Assembly (NCBI GenBank): GCA_027625915.1
Contig: JANTQA010000023.1
Location: forward strand, 12,214,001 to 12,278,000
From: Anaeramoeba flamelloides
Taxonomy: Eukaryota > Metamonada > Anaeramoebidae
Direction of reading: 5' to 3'
DNA: 64,000 nucleotides
How positions within the stretch are numbered: position 1 is the stretch's first letter; each line of letters starts with the position of its first letter. The notes beneath the pieces are model-generated. The model did no database searches and was not told where the DNA came from. It saw nothing but the letters and a program-made list of their open reading frames with translations. Position numbers and translations under genes: made by a program. Positions 12,520 to 24,500 of this stretch are shown piece after piece.

Positions 12520-13571
12520 TTATTTATCTCTAAAGCAATTGAAAAGTGACAGAATAAAAAATAATGCTTCATATAGATAAAGCGGTATTAAAACATAACC
12601 AAAATGTGCAATTCCGCTAGTGCTTAAATAGACAACTAATAAGATTTCAAAAATACAGAGTGGTAATAAAAATAACCCAATCATCATTAAATATACATAT
12701 CCTAAATCAGCCATTGAATCTGAGTAATTAGCTTTGCAGCAATCACATGGTGCCACCATAGTGAAGCATAAAACAATGAAGGGGGAAAGATGAATGTAGA
12801 ACAAGGGAATAAATATTCTGGGCCAACTTGTCTCAATCACGTTATCCAGTTTTAAGCAAAGCAATAGAATAAACGCAAAAAGACAAGAAGGGGCAATCAT
12901 AAGTGGAACCATGGGAAAAAATTGAGAATAATTTTCAGAATCACCTTTGAAAATGTAAAAGAGAGCAACACATGCAAAGATTCCAGCAACGGTTAATAGT
13001 GGTATTGAATAATATGTATATCTAAAAGAAAAAATATCCAATGTCCGTAGGAGAAAGAATAATAAATAACTACACCCTAATAGAATTGGTACTATTATAA
13101 CTGCTTCTTCGCGTTCAAATATATTTGTAACCATTTTTTTTGCAACAAAAAAAATAAGGTAAATAATTATCATGATTGCCATAATAAGTATGAACGGGAA
13201 AATTATCCAATACTTATATTTGTCTTCTAATTTATTATCAACAAATAAACTTAATAATACAGTACTAGCAATGAAGCACAATGAAAGTAACATCAACATG
13301 AATTTTGTAGCATTGAATAGAAAATTTTCTTCAAAAAATGCTTCTCGGAAATCTCGATTTTTTCTTTTTATATTGGCTTTGACTAAATCATTTTTTTTTT
13401 TATCTATGTTTTTTAATTCCTGTATTTTTGAGATTAAAACTTCTTTTGGATTTTCAAGTTGATTAATATATTGTCTTCGAATTTTTTTGGTTGTAAGAAT
13501 AAAAATACTACCTATTTTTCGATCTTGGTCAAGAAATTCTTTTAATTCTCGTTTTAGATTACTTTGATTTC

Positions 13572-13638
<67 letters not shown>

Positions 13639-13943
13639 TTTAATTAATTCATCGTTTTGGCTATAACTATCACTGTCACCGTCACTATCGTCATGCCCGT
13701 TATCAATTTTTTTATATAATTCATTTGCTAAATCGCTTAAGTAACCAAATGTTAGAAGACGTGATTTATCAGTAGTTTCTCTCATTTCAAAACTAATACG
13801 GTCCCAAATAAATAATTTTTCATAACGATATGAGACTTCTTTCCAAAGCGCTTGATCTTGAATAATATTATTAAAACTACCACACATTGTTTCTAAATGA
13901 ACTAATTTTATTGGTGGTAAATATTTAAATATTTCCCATAATA
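12520..13943 (-). CDS. F-box protein with C-terminal multi-pass TMEM185-like membrane domain (5' exon not found)
   Basis: The visible exon opens after a splice acceptor (AG at 13945-13944) and codes for about 473 residues. It starts with an F-box (LWEIFKYLPPIKLVHLE, then a Cys/Phe core ending in ALWKEV). The frame stays open upstream of the first Met (13887), and the F-box needs those codons, so a short 5' exon ending in phase 1 must lie further upstream; I could not locate it. A poly-Asn run (about 13573-13637) and a charged linker follow. About eight hydrophobic helices then carry repeated Ile-Pro-Leu motifs (IFIPLFYIH, SIPLLTV, VLIPLYLY), resembling the TMEM185 / transmembrane Fragile-X-F family. 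F-boxes recruit substrates to Skp1-Cul1 ubiquitin ligases, so this would be a membrane-embedded F-box protein. The TMEM185 assignment is from pattern only. Stop TAA. Confidence 0.72.
13573..13637. repeat. Trinucleotide (ATT)n tract coding poly-Asn
   Basis: About 21 uninterrupted ATT units on the plus strand read as AAT (Asn) in the minus-strand F-box gene. The tract lies in the linker between the F-box and the membrane domain and is likely to vary in length between strains. Confidence 0.9.
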
Positions 13944-14459
13944 CTATAGTATTTTTTATTTATTTATTGATTTATTTATTTATTTTATTAACAAAATATA
14001 AATATAATTTTAATGATTAATAAACCACTTTAAACTTTAGATAAGCATTGCTAAACTTTCTGTTATCTAAAAAATAATAAGAAAAAAAATTAAATTTTCT
14101 TCTTATTTTATAAATAAGAGAAAATATGTGTATCCTTTTTTTATGTTATTTTGATCCCAAAAAATAGAGAAAACCAACAATAGTTATTTTTTTTTTAATA
14201 TTAGCTTTTGTATAGAAAAAAAAAATTGTTTTTTCGAAACAAAAAGTAAAATTCCGGAAAACCACCCTTAGATTTTTTAGGATCTAAAAAAAAACTAATA
14301 TTTGAATAAGAAATGGTAAAATATTTTCACTTCATTTTCATTTTCCTTTTTTTTTACTAATAGAGTTCTTCAAACAATTAGATTGAAAGTCGTGTTCCCT
14401 GTTTATTTGTTTTGTTCTTTTATATTATCTATAGTTTTGTTATATTTTGGATAGACTAA

Positions 14460-14650
14460 GAACCCTAAACAAAAGTCAGAATTTAAAAATGAAAAAAAGA
14501 TAACAAGAGAAAATTTTATCTTATTTAAATTTCAAATAAAAATATGACAAAAAGAAGGATTTTACTCAATTCTTTTGGGATCTGGAAAAGTACCATTAGT
14601 TTTTTTTTAATTTTCTGTTTATTTGGAAGATCAATAGATTTTTTAGATAA
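14460..14650. repeat. Palindromic-module repeat, degenerate copy
   Basis: It contains the module 'aggattttactcaattctt' followed by 'ctggaaaagtacc', then the 'ttttctgtttatttggaag' module. These are the same two building blocks that form the large palindrome at 60490-61228. Confidence 0.55.
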
Positions 14651-14654
14651 AATA

Positions 14655-15196
14655 AACTAAAATTCAAAATTTTCCACACCGTTACAACATCCCAAACAAT
14701 CACAATAATACGAAATCATTCAAATTGGAAGTAAAATTGATTTTGTAAAATATGAAAATCTTTTTTTTTCATCTTTGAGTTTTTTTGTTTTCATTTCATT
14801 TTTTGAATTACGTAACTTGTTTAAGTAGATCAAAAAAATTTTTCAACAATTGATATTATATTCTGTTAGAGTTGAGTTGTTCAAAAAAGAAGTACTCAAA
14901 TAAAATTAGTTAATAGTGTCTAACCTTTGGATCGATCAATGATCCTAATAGAATTTAAACAAATTTAGAAATGTATTTCTTTTTTTTTACTATCTTCAAA
15001 ATTTTTAACACACCCATGATTTATTTGTATTGATAATTATTTATTTATTGTTTTGTGAGTATTGTAATTTATAAACAAGTGTTAACATTTCAATTAGTGA
15101 ATGGTTCTAATTTGGTATTTCTTCTTTAATTGATTAAATAAGTTTTTTTTTTTCACAAATTGAATTTTGGTGTGTTAAAAATTTTGAATTCGGGTT
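14655..15196. mobile_element. Tc1/mariner-like MITE (family A), copy 2
   Basis: This is 542 bp flanked by TA at 14653-14654 and 15197-15198. The inverted ends share AATTCAAAATTTT and CACAC. The interior aligns with the copies at about 1977, 40535 and both end regions of 57682-58772. No open frame is present. Confidence 0.7.
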
Positions 15197-15224
15197 TAGA
15201 AAACTTCAAGAAAAACATTGTTAC

Positions 15225-15425
15225 TTTTTTTTCGATTTTTGAAATAAAAAGAAAGTTTCAAAGCTTTATTTTAATTTTAGAAATTAAAAAAAAAACCTCC
15301 CTTAACCTTTCCAGAATTCAAAAGAATAGGGTAAAATCTAAGATTTTTTCTCAATTATTTTGTATACTTGAAATACCACGGTACTCTAGGGCACTTGAAA
15401 GCACTTGAAGGCACTTGAAGGCACT
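15225..15425. repeat. Palindromic-module repeat with short tandem GCACTTGAAG units
   Basis: It contains the module 'ccagaattcaaaagaatagg' followed by a degenerate complement. It then ends in three near-tandem copies of a 10-11 bp unit (gcacttgaaag, gcacttgaag, gcacttgaag) at about 15391-15421. Similar 'gcactctacggcac' ends occur at 22551 and 'gtgccgtagagtgcc' at 60793. Confidence 0.6.
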
Positions 15426-16513
15426 CTATGCAAATCTATGACAGTTTATGTTTATTCAATATTTTTTATTGAATTAATATCTTGTGCGTATTTTTTTTTT
15501 AAAATAGGAATTATTACAATTGATTTTTTTCTTCTTATTCTTAGTTTTTTTCCGAAAGAGAAGGAAAATTTTTTTTCATTTTTTTTTTCATTGAAAAATA
15601 TTTAAAAATATTTTTTCAATTTATCTACAATGTTATATAGATATTAATTCATAGAAAAAAAAAAAAAAAACAAAGAATTCACAAACCAATTAACTATTTG
15701 TAAAAAAAATGTAATATTGATTTTAATTGAAAAATGGCATCGAAAAGGTAAAATTTTCAAATATTATTCTTCTATTTTTTTTTTATTATTTGATCAGTAT
15801 GGATACATGAAAATGGAATTACTAAAACTCAATTAATACTATTTTTTAAAAAATCGACAATTTATTTTTACATGAATAATAAAAACATGATAAAAAATTT
15901 ATCAGAGTTAATTTCACCAAGTTTTATTAAATCCTAAATTGGATAAATTGAACATTTTTAAATTTTGACTTTAAAATGATATTTTGAATTCTATTTTAAT
16001 TCTTATTATCAATTAATTGTTTTAGGTTTTTATTTTTGTTTTGAAAGAAAAAAAATGGGGAGAAAAATCTCGTAAAATTAGTAATTGTATAACTATTTTA
16101 AAATTAAATTGATTTTGTAATTTTTTTTTTTTCGATTTGACAGCTTTTTATCGAGAAACAGAAAAGTGATATTTACTTTTTTTTTTCTTTTTTTTTTTTC
16201 ATTTATTGAATGTTGAAATAAAATCAAAAATTTTTAATTTGAAAATATTATTTATATTTTAATATTAAATAAGAAAAAAAATTTTACTTGACTTTCTTTT
16301 TTTTTGGGGGGTTTTTGTTGTAAAGTATAAAATACGACTTTGAAAAAAAATAATATAAATCTAAACTATTTTTCAAAAATATCGACTCATTTCATAATCA
16401 TATTGGAATTTGTTTTGTTGGATTTTATTTTGATATTATTATCAAAATAAAATTTTCAATTTTTTTGAATCAGAATCTTTTTTTCTAATTTTGTCAATTT
16501 TTGTTTTACTTTT

Positions 16514-16556
<43 letters not shown>

Positions 16557-18269
16557 TTTAAATTTTTTTTTTTCTTCTCTTTTCTTTTTTTTTTTTTTTC
16601 TTTATTTTGCAAAAAAAACAAGTTCAAAAAAAAATAAAGAGATTTTTGAAAATCAAAATAAACATTAAGAAAATTGTGATTATGTAATGTATTATAAAAT
16701 GAATTTAATTATTAGTAAAAAATCTTTTTATTAACCTTTTTTAGTGAAAATACGGTAATAAAAATCCTTAATTCTCATATCAAAAATTGTGATTGCTTTT
16801 TTTAAGTTTTGATTTTATTTTTTATTATTTTTAAAAAAACAGATTTACATAAATTGTATTGCAAATTAGAAGCCAACTTACTTTTTTTTCTCAAAGGTTG
16901 ATAAATTAGTTGATCAAAGAAACGTAACATAAATCATTAGTCAATATGATATTATTTTGGCAAAGTTCTTAACTTTTTTTCTGTCAAACAGTCTATTTTT
17001 TTTTTTCAAATATCAATTATTTTTTTAAATTGACCTTTGAAGAATAATTAAAAAAACAAGTCGAATAATATACATCAGAGAATATTTGGTATCCCTAAGA
17101 AAAAAAACTAAATTATATCAATAAGATTTTCTAAAAAAAAAACTTATCTAATTTAGATTTCAACATCTTTTTCAGAATGGATTGATAATCATTTGATTTG
17201 ATATTTCATCTGAAATTTTAAACTTTTTTAAAAAATAAAAATGAAAACGAAAAGAAAAATACTTTTTAAATCTGAGGTATTAAAAAAGCATCCCTTAAAT
17301 TACAAGAATAATAAAAAAAAATACTTTTCTTTTTTTTTTTTCACGAGTTTGTTAATTATCTAGGTTTTTTGGAGTATCATTATAATGAATGGGATTGTCA
17401 CAATTTATTGCTATTATCTAGTTTTTTTCATGTTATCATCAAATACTCTTTTGTTTTTGTTGTGCTTTTAAGCTATAAAACAAATTTGGTTGGTATATTT
17501 TTTCGTGAATATATACTATGCAATATTCTTGTTCCTCTTTATAGTATAAATAATTCTTCCCTAATATCACTAATTATAATTCCTTTTACTTATTTCTTGA
17601 AATAAAAAAAAATTAAAAACTAAAAATTAAAACAAAAAAAAAATGATAAAAAATTTTCAGATTTCTAAAAAGACCCACTCCCTGTTTCTAATTTCATAAA
17701 TCACCATAAAAAGCTTAACTTAATCTTCACAAAATTAACTTATAAAATCTAAAAAGCTTAAGGTTTTTTTTTTTTTTTTGAAGGTTGGCTTGCAAATTCG
17801 CCTTTTTTTAAATAGAAAGTTCGAGATTAACCTAAAAAATAAATAGTACTTATCAATAAAAAGAATCTAATTTTTCATTGATCTTGAATTCTGAACATTT
17901 TTGAATAAAATTCCAACCCTTAGACAACTCCCTTATTAGAAAAATTTATAAAATGAATGATAAATTGCCAAATTTTTTGGAGAAAATATTACTACCAATT
18001 GAAAAAAAAACATTTTTATTGATAAAAATCAAAAAAAAATTTCAAATTCAATTTATAATTTACAATTTTCTTAAAATACTAATGAATTAACCATCAGAAT
18101 TGAGTTAACATTTGGTATAATATTGAATAAATATTTAGATGTTGTATTTGAAAGGGTATATATCTATATATAATATAAGGACATGGTTTAATATGAAATA
18201 TAGATTTTATGCTATGAGTAAGGGTGTTTTTGAGAACTTCAGTAAAATATCAAATAAGTGTTTGATCCA

Positions 18270-19060
18270 TTTTAATAAATTCAAAAAAATTATTAAACAT
18301 AAAAACTTAAATTTGCTTTTTTATAAATTTCATAATTCGACTTTCAAACCATTTCTTTATCAAAAATATTTCCAAAATCGGGTGATTTTAAAAGTTTGTT
18401 AAAATTCAAACCAATAAAATTCTTTTTTTATCGATAATATTTGGGAAAAAAAGAAAAACAGGGAAAAAAAGTCCAACACAATTTTCAATAAGAAATATTA
18501 ATAGTACCTGAAATTTAAAAGTAAGATCTATTTCATAAAAAAGAAAAAATAAATAAATAAAGAAAAAATGTAGGAATAAACAAAATCGCAGTTTTTCTAA
18601 TACTTTCCTTTATGGGTTTTTTCTTTGATTGATCTATTCTTAAAAAATTTGTTGAAAAAATTGACTATTTTTGAGATCTAAAAAAAAACTCATTAGATTT
18701 CGATAATAAAGGAGATCTAAATTGTGTTTGTTGGTTTGATTGAAAATAATATAATGGATCATTCTTTAAACTTAATTTATTTCTTCTTTTAGTTGATTTT
18801 ACTTTTCCTTTTCATTTTCATGTCCTATTAATGTTTCTTATCAAAAATCGTGTTAGACTTTTTTCCCTGTTTTTCTTTTTTTCCCAAATATTATCGATAA
18901 AAAAAGAATTTTATTGGTTTGAATTTTAACAAACTTTTAAAATCACCCGATTTTGGAAATATTTTTTATAAAGAATTGATTTGAAAGTTGAATTATGAAA
19001 TTTATAATCAAGGAAATTTAAGATCAAATATTTAACAATTTTTTTGAATTTCTCAGTAAT
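18270..19060. repeat. Large inverted repeat with roughly 250 bp arms
   Basis: The arm at about 18270-18520 and the arm at about 18812-19060 are reverse complements, near-perfect over the inner 110 bp. The central spacer also matches 37800-37990, where a third copy is cut by a TTAA-family element. Short reading frames in the two arms end in the same residues (FQNRVILKVC) only because the DNA is duplicated; I do not treat them as genes. It could form a long hairpin. Confidence 0.7.
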
Positions 19061-19449
19061 ATTTATAATATATTTTTTCGAACCTTTTGAACAATAGAAA
19101 AGGTAATTGATTATTTTCATTCACAGAGTATTCTCATTATAAACAAATGAATGGTTACTCTAGACCCTTCACGATGGGTTGAAAAAAAAGAAAGATCTTT
19201 CCAAAAACCAATAAAAAACGAAAATTCTCCCAATAATTTGGTTGTAAAGCTCTAAAGCCATGAGACAACAATAAAATGCTTTTAATTGGATTTAGTAGCA
19301 TGAAAAACAATTTTTTATTGTAAATTTGTTTGATGTTTTTGATTTTTTAATTGGAGATCAATTGGGAATTAATGTATTTTGAAGGACATGCCAAACTTTT
19401 TTGCTTCTTGATTCGTTTTTTGTAATTCTTTAATATGGTGTTTTTGTCC

Positions 19450-19787
19450 TTAAATTTTCAAGGAAAGTTGGTAAACAAACCAAAAGCTAGTACCCCCTTG
19501 TTCCTCTTCGATCATGGTGAAAACTAAAAAAAATAAAAGAAAAAAACTTGTGAAAAAAAACAAAAGAGAAAATATGTACCTGGTTCAGGAAGTTCGTCAA
19601 GGGTTAAATCTTCTTTTCGACTTGGTGGTTTCAAAGTTTTTCTTGGAAGCCATCCCCATCTTCCACGAAGATACAGTTCCTCATTATAATCATTAATTCT
19701 GACAACTACTTTATGATTATGATGAACATAAATGTTATCCCTTGTTTCTTCTTGAACATTTTTTTTTCCTTGAAAGTAAAAGTCCAT
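19450..19787 (-). CDS. Small two-exon protein of 93 residues, unrecognised
   Basis: Exon 1 is 19580-19787 and exon 2 is 19450-19523, joined across a 56 bp intron (donor GTACAT, acceptor TTTTTTTTAG) with the phase preserved (208 + 74 = 282 nt). The start Met-Asp-Phe is the only upstream Met in frame. The product is hydrophilic and mixed. A central segment (KVVVRINDYNEELYLRG) runs into a Trp-rich turn (RWGWLPRKTLKPP) and an acidic stretch, and the end is hydrophobic/aromatic (TSFWFVYQL). It has no signal peptide, membrane helix or coiled coil. The beta-rich pattern with a Trp turn suggests a small globular domain, but I cannot name the family. Composition clearly differs from the AT-only flanks, which supports real coding. 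Stop TAA. Confidence 0.65.
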
Positions 19788-20817
19788 CGTTTATTTTAAA
19801 TAATGAAAATTGAGAATTTGAGAAACAATTATTTCAAGAAACAAAAAAGAAATGAGAAAAAATGATTACGGACTGTTCTAATTATTATTTTCTCTGATCA
19901 TTGAAAGATAATATTATTTTCAAAAAACATTATTTTAAAGATTAAATGTTAAACGAAAGTTGATTTTTCAAAAAATTTTGGTATTTTTTAGAAAAAATAT
20001 AAATGAGTCACAAATTTCAAACAAAAAACAGCATCTTTAAAATCGACTTGTGTGAACTTATTATATGATCTCAGTTTCTTATTTGGATTCAAGTTACCAG
20101 GTATTCATAATTTAATTCGAAAAAAATTTACACTTCATTATTGTTTTACTGTTTTTTTTAAAAAATTCCACTCAGGAATCAGATAGTAATTTATACTCTA
20201 AATCTGTTTTGGCCCCTTTTCGTTATCTCTATAAGGACTAACCCAAGAAAAATTTAACAAAAGTCAGATTTGTAGTTTTTTCATAAAGTTACGAGATGAT
20301 ATTTTATCCCATTTAAAAATCAAATACTAATATTTTTACTCTAACTCTATTATATTTCAAATAAAAAGGAACAAACAGACAACAGTAACTTTAGGTTTTC
20401 TAACCTTTTCAAGCTAAATCTGATCTTTGAGAAGGATTTTTATCCACATTGTTAGGCCCAAATGAAAAATTTTGGAAAAAAAATCAGATATTTGAAATTT
20501 CAACCGGGATTTTAAACTGAAAATGCTTGGAAATCAATAAATAAGTTGTTATTCAATAAAGCAATGTCAAAAAACCATAAAATTTCGATATTCCTTGAGC
20601 TACAAAGATACAAAGTGAAAATCACATTATTCAACTTTTTACAAATATTGAGAACAATTTTGAAAACAATATTTCATTTTTTTTTTTTCAATTAGATCGT
20701 ATAAATGTATTCCAGTAAACAATTTAATAATTAATATTAGTCACCAAATCAGGGTTAAAAATTTTGAATAAATTAGTTTTATTAGATCAAATATGTATTT
20801 TGAATACAGCTACACTA

Positions 20818-20876
20818 GTGTAAATATGAATGTTGTGAAAACTCTCTTTTTTACAACATTCCATATTTACACCTGT
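20818..20876. repeat. Imperfect hairpin
   Basis: GTGTAAATATG and ATGTTGT on the left pair with ACAACAT and CATATTTACAC on the right, with one small bulge and a loop of about 15 bases. It could be a fold-back relic; no function is implied. Confidence 0.5.
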
Positions 20877-21000
20877 GTATTTTAAAAAGGTGAACACTCA
20901 AATTTTGAAGTTTTTTTACTCAAATAGTTTGATTAACTCTTTTAAGCAACATGGGTAACACTTTTTAAAACTTTAAGTTCTGCCTTTTGAAATACTTTAA

Positions 21001-21171
21001 GGTACTAATCTCCATTAAATTTTTCTACTTAGATTTAATAGAGATTTGAGAAACTTTTTTACTAATTACTTTGATTTGAAAAACCCTGTTTATTTTCAAT
21101 ATTAAACTTATTTCTAGATAAGGAATCCTTATTTAGAAATTGGCCAAAAAAAAATAATAGAGACTAGTCCC
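21001..21171. mobile_element. Short TTAA-flanked MITE
   Basis: It is flanked by TTAA on both sides (20997-21000 and 21172-21175). The left end GGTACTAATCTCCATTA matches the complement of the right end, GGGACTAGTCTCTATTA. Length is 171 bp with no coding. It belongs to the same terminal group as the elements at 507, 8998 and 38010. Confidence 0.7.
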
Positions 21172-21522
21172 TTAACAAAAATTTCGAATTAAAATTTGCA
21201 ATAAAAAATTGCATTATAAAAAAAAAAAAAAAAAAAAAAAATAAAATCATTGTGATTTTCGTTCATTGTATTAAGTATCTAACTAATGGGGTAAAAAATT
21301 AATAAATATAAAATAAGACTAGTTAATTAATGTTTTATAAAATGAAGAGAAAAAAAAATAATAAAAATTTGTAGTTTTGAAACTTATCAAATAATCAAAA
21401 GAAAAGAAAAGACAATAGAAGAATGAGGAAAAAAGATGAAAAATTAAGAACTAAGATTAAAATTAAAGGAAAATTTTGAATTTTTTCAAAAAGAAAAACG
21501 CCACTAAGAATCATATAACTGT

Positions 21523-24500
21523 TTAGAGTTTATTCAAATCTTTCATGAAATCATACATAACTTGACCGATTTCATGAGGGAATTTAGCAACGCGAACACC
21601 AGCTTCTTTTAATGCACTGATTTTATCTGAGGCTTTTCCTTTTCCTCCGGCTACGATGGCACCTGCGTGACCCATTCTTTTTCCTGGTGGTGCGGATGTT
21701 CCTGCAATAAATCCGACAACTGGTTTTTTGGATTTTCCAATGTTGTATTTTTTCAAAAATTCAGCACCATCTTCTTCAGCACTTCCTCCAATTTCACCAA
21801 TCATGACAATACCTTCAGTTTCGTCATCATCTAAGAATTGTTCTAAGCAATCAACAAAATTTGTACTATTATTAAAGATCGTTTACAATTATTTGTTGGT
21901 AAATAAAAAATCATTTTTTTTGTTTGAAATACAGTTTTTAATGAGTTTGAATTGAAAAGAAAACGAGATTTGGCTATATAGAAATGTTTTGAAATAAATT
22001 CCAAGGATCCAATCAATTCGGAGTCCATAAGGAAATAAAATAAAAATAATAAATTTATAATTATTATTCGGGTTAAATTAACACAATCAAAGGTTTTACA
22101 TTTACTTTTAAGACAAGTATTTCTCTGTAATCATTAGTCAAAATTGAAAAGTTGATTAGTTGATTTTTTTTAAATTTGATAAAATTAGATTAATAAGTCG
22201 ATATTGTGATAAAAAAACATTAACTTTTCTTCTTTTTTTTTTTTATTATTTAAGGAAGGAGTTGTTAATTTCTCTTATTTGCCGTTAGGTTTTTTTTAAT
22301 TTGAGGAAGAAAAAGAAAATTTAAATAAATTTTCGGTTTATTTCTCAAATTAAAAAAAACCTAGGCACTTTTCGTTTGTATTTTTCTTAATAAATAGAAA
22401 ACTCAAAAAAACCTAACAAAAGTCGATAAATTTTCCAGATAAAACAGAAAACCGCAAAAAAAAAACCAAATGAAGGATTTCCAGGATTTAAAAGAATTGA
22501 GAAAAATCTGAGATTTTACTCTATTCTTTTGAATTCTGAAAAACCTAGGCACTCTACGGCACTTCACAACACTTCCCGAATTCCTAAATTTTTATTTAAA
22601 ACTTGTTTAAAAGATTCAAAAATTTATTACCCACTAGAGTTAGTAAATTTATTGAAAATTTTTTTTCTAATAATCTCAAAAATATTAATATTTTTTAATA
22701 TATAAGGTATATTAATTTGTTTTTAATTCCTGATATCCAAATTTTTCGATTATTTTCATTGGATGGGAAATTCCTTTGAAAAAAAAAAAAATGTTTTTTT
22801 AGTAAATATTAGATCTTGAAAATTTATAAAAAAAAAAAAAAAAAAAATTCAAAAGATATTTAATAAAGAAAAATCAAGTCCAGGCATTACCATCAATTTA
22901 TAAATCAAGAAAGAAATAATTTTTGTAATTTATGATTTTTTGGAGTAATAATTGAAATCTTGGATATATCTATTTTAAAAAAGTGAGGACTAAAAGTTTT
23001 AAAAAGTGTTAATTCAAACTACTTTAATGAGTGATCCAAACTGTTGAATTTAATTTTTTAAAACTTTTTTGATTTCACTTTTTTAAGACTGACTGTAAAC
23101 TTTATAAAGATAATATTTTTAATTACTCAGAAATATAACTATTTGCAAATAGTTATATAAATTAAAATATTTTTATTTTTAATTGTTATTTTGATATATA
23201 ATAATTTGTTGTTGTTGGATTTGGATTTGAATATTGATATATATATATATATATATATATTTAAATGTTAGTATTTAAATCATGGAATATCAATATGAAT
23301 ATTTAAATCGATTAATTTCGAAAAATCTAAAAGACAACAAAAGTAAAATATTTTGAATTTTTTTTATCAAAAGTTTAATTTAAATATGATATTTTTTACA
23401 TGTATATTAATATTTTGAAATTAAATTCTTTGTGGGTATACAAGATTAGGAGAATAACAATCCATCAACAAATGATTTGGCTGGAGTTATTCAACATCTT
23501 TTTTGGATACTTTTTAAAACTTTTTTGAATTCACTTTTTTAAGACTGACTGTAAACTTTATTGAGAAAACATTTTTTTAATTACTCATAAAGATCTGTTA
23601 TTTAAAAATATTTTGTTTTGATCTTGCAAAACTTTTTCAAAAAAAAGTCTAACATTTTTAAAAAATACATTTTAGAATGTTTTTTATTGCTTATTTAATT
23701 AGTTCGTTATACATTTAATTCATGAAATGTCTTCCAATTTATTCTGCAAAATAATACCATTAATTGTTTTTCAAGATCACAATCACATAATAAAAACAAA
23801 TAATGAAAAGGATGGATTTTTAATATCTTTTTTGCTTTGATTTTTGAATTTAAGTTTTTCGATTAGAAGAAAGGTGAAATTATGAATTAGTTTGTATTTT
23901 TTAAAAATTATGTTTTTTTAACTTGAGAGTAGTTTGCAAGATATTGTTCATCGAGATATAATATGAAAAAAATTTTCGTTTGGTGTCTAAATTTAACATT
24001 ATTTCAAATTAATTGGTAAAGAAAAAAAAAATTCACAAAGAAAATAAAGGAAAAAAAATAATAATAATACCCATTATATGGATCACCACCAATTCCAACA
24101 CAGATAGATTGACCAAGTCCTGTTTTTTTTTACAAAGTTAAATATAAAAATAAAAAGAGATCGAAAAAATTTAAGTAAATAAATGAAAACAGAAAGAGAA
24201 GAAGAAAAAAAAAAATTGTGAATTGTTAAATATTTTTACCTAATTGAGATGTTTGATAAGTGGCTTCATAAGTTAAAGTACCAGATCTTGAGACGATACC
24301 TTTTATTTTTTTAGAGTGTTAAAGTAAAATAGAAGAAAAAAAAAAAAAAAAAAAAACATTTAAAAGGATCAATTAAAAAAAAAAAAAAAATAAAAAATTC
24401 AGAGAAAAAGACTATGTCTCGAAATTAAATACTTACCAATTTTACCTGGTTGGTAAATGTGTCCTGGCATGATACCAATTTTACATTCACCTGGTTTGAT

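Larger units (their letters stand above)
13944..19449. other. Gene-free region dominated by repeats and poly-T tracts
   Basis: No gene is supported. It contains palindromic-module repeats (about 14460-14650 and 15225-15425), a family A MITE between them (14655-15196), long poly-T runs (about 16519-16550) and a large inverted repeat (18270-19060). The sequence at about 16600-16740 weakly resembles the interior of the decayed transposon at 58180-58350 and may be another relic. The missing 5' exon of the F-box gene may lie somewhere here. Confidence 0.5.
19788..21522. other. Intergenic region between two minus-strand genes
   Basis: No gene is supported. It holds degenerate palindromic-module sequence (about 20220-20420), an imperfect hairpin (20818-20876), a small TTAA-flanked element (21001-21171) and a poly-A run (about 21220-21242). 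The last 350 bp lie downstream of the succinyl-CoA ligase gene. Confidence 0.5.
21866..24070 (-). other. Giant intron 5 of the succinyl-CoA ligase gene
   Basis: This 2,205 bp intron is ten or more times longer than the gene's other introns. The donor is GTATTA and the acceptor AATAG, with the phase kept. It contains a palindromic-module repeat (22225-22730), a small MITE (about 22964-23098), a partial second copy of that MITE's right side (about 23508-23590) and an (AT)n run (23237-23260). Its size is explained by accumulated insertions. No nested gene is seen. Confidence 0.85.

Noticed and set aside
13172-13462. 96-residue plus-strand frame
   Set aside because: It is the antisense shadow of the membrane domain of the F-box gene.
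18139-19120. Two convergent open frames ending in the same residues
   Set aside because: The shared C-terminal residues come from the inverted repeat at 18270-19060; nothing else supports coding.
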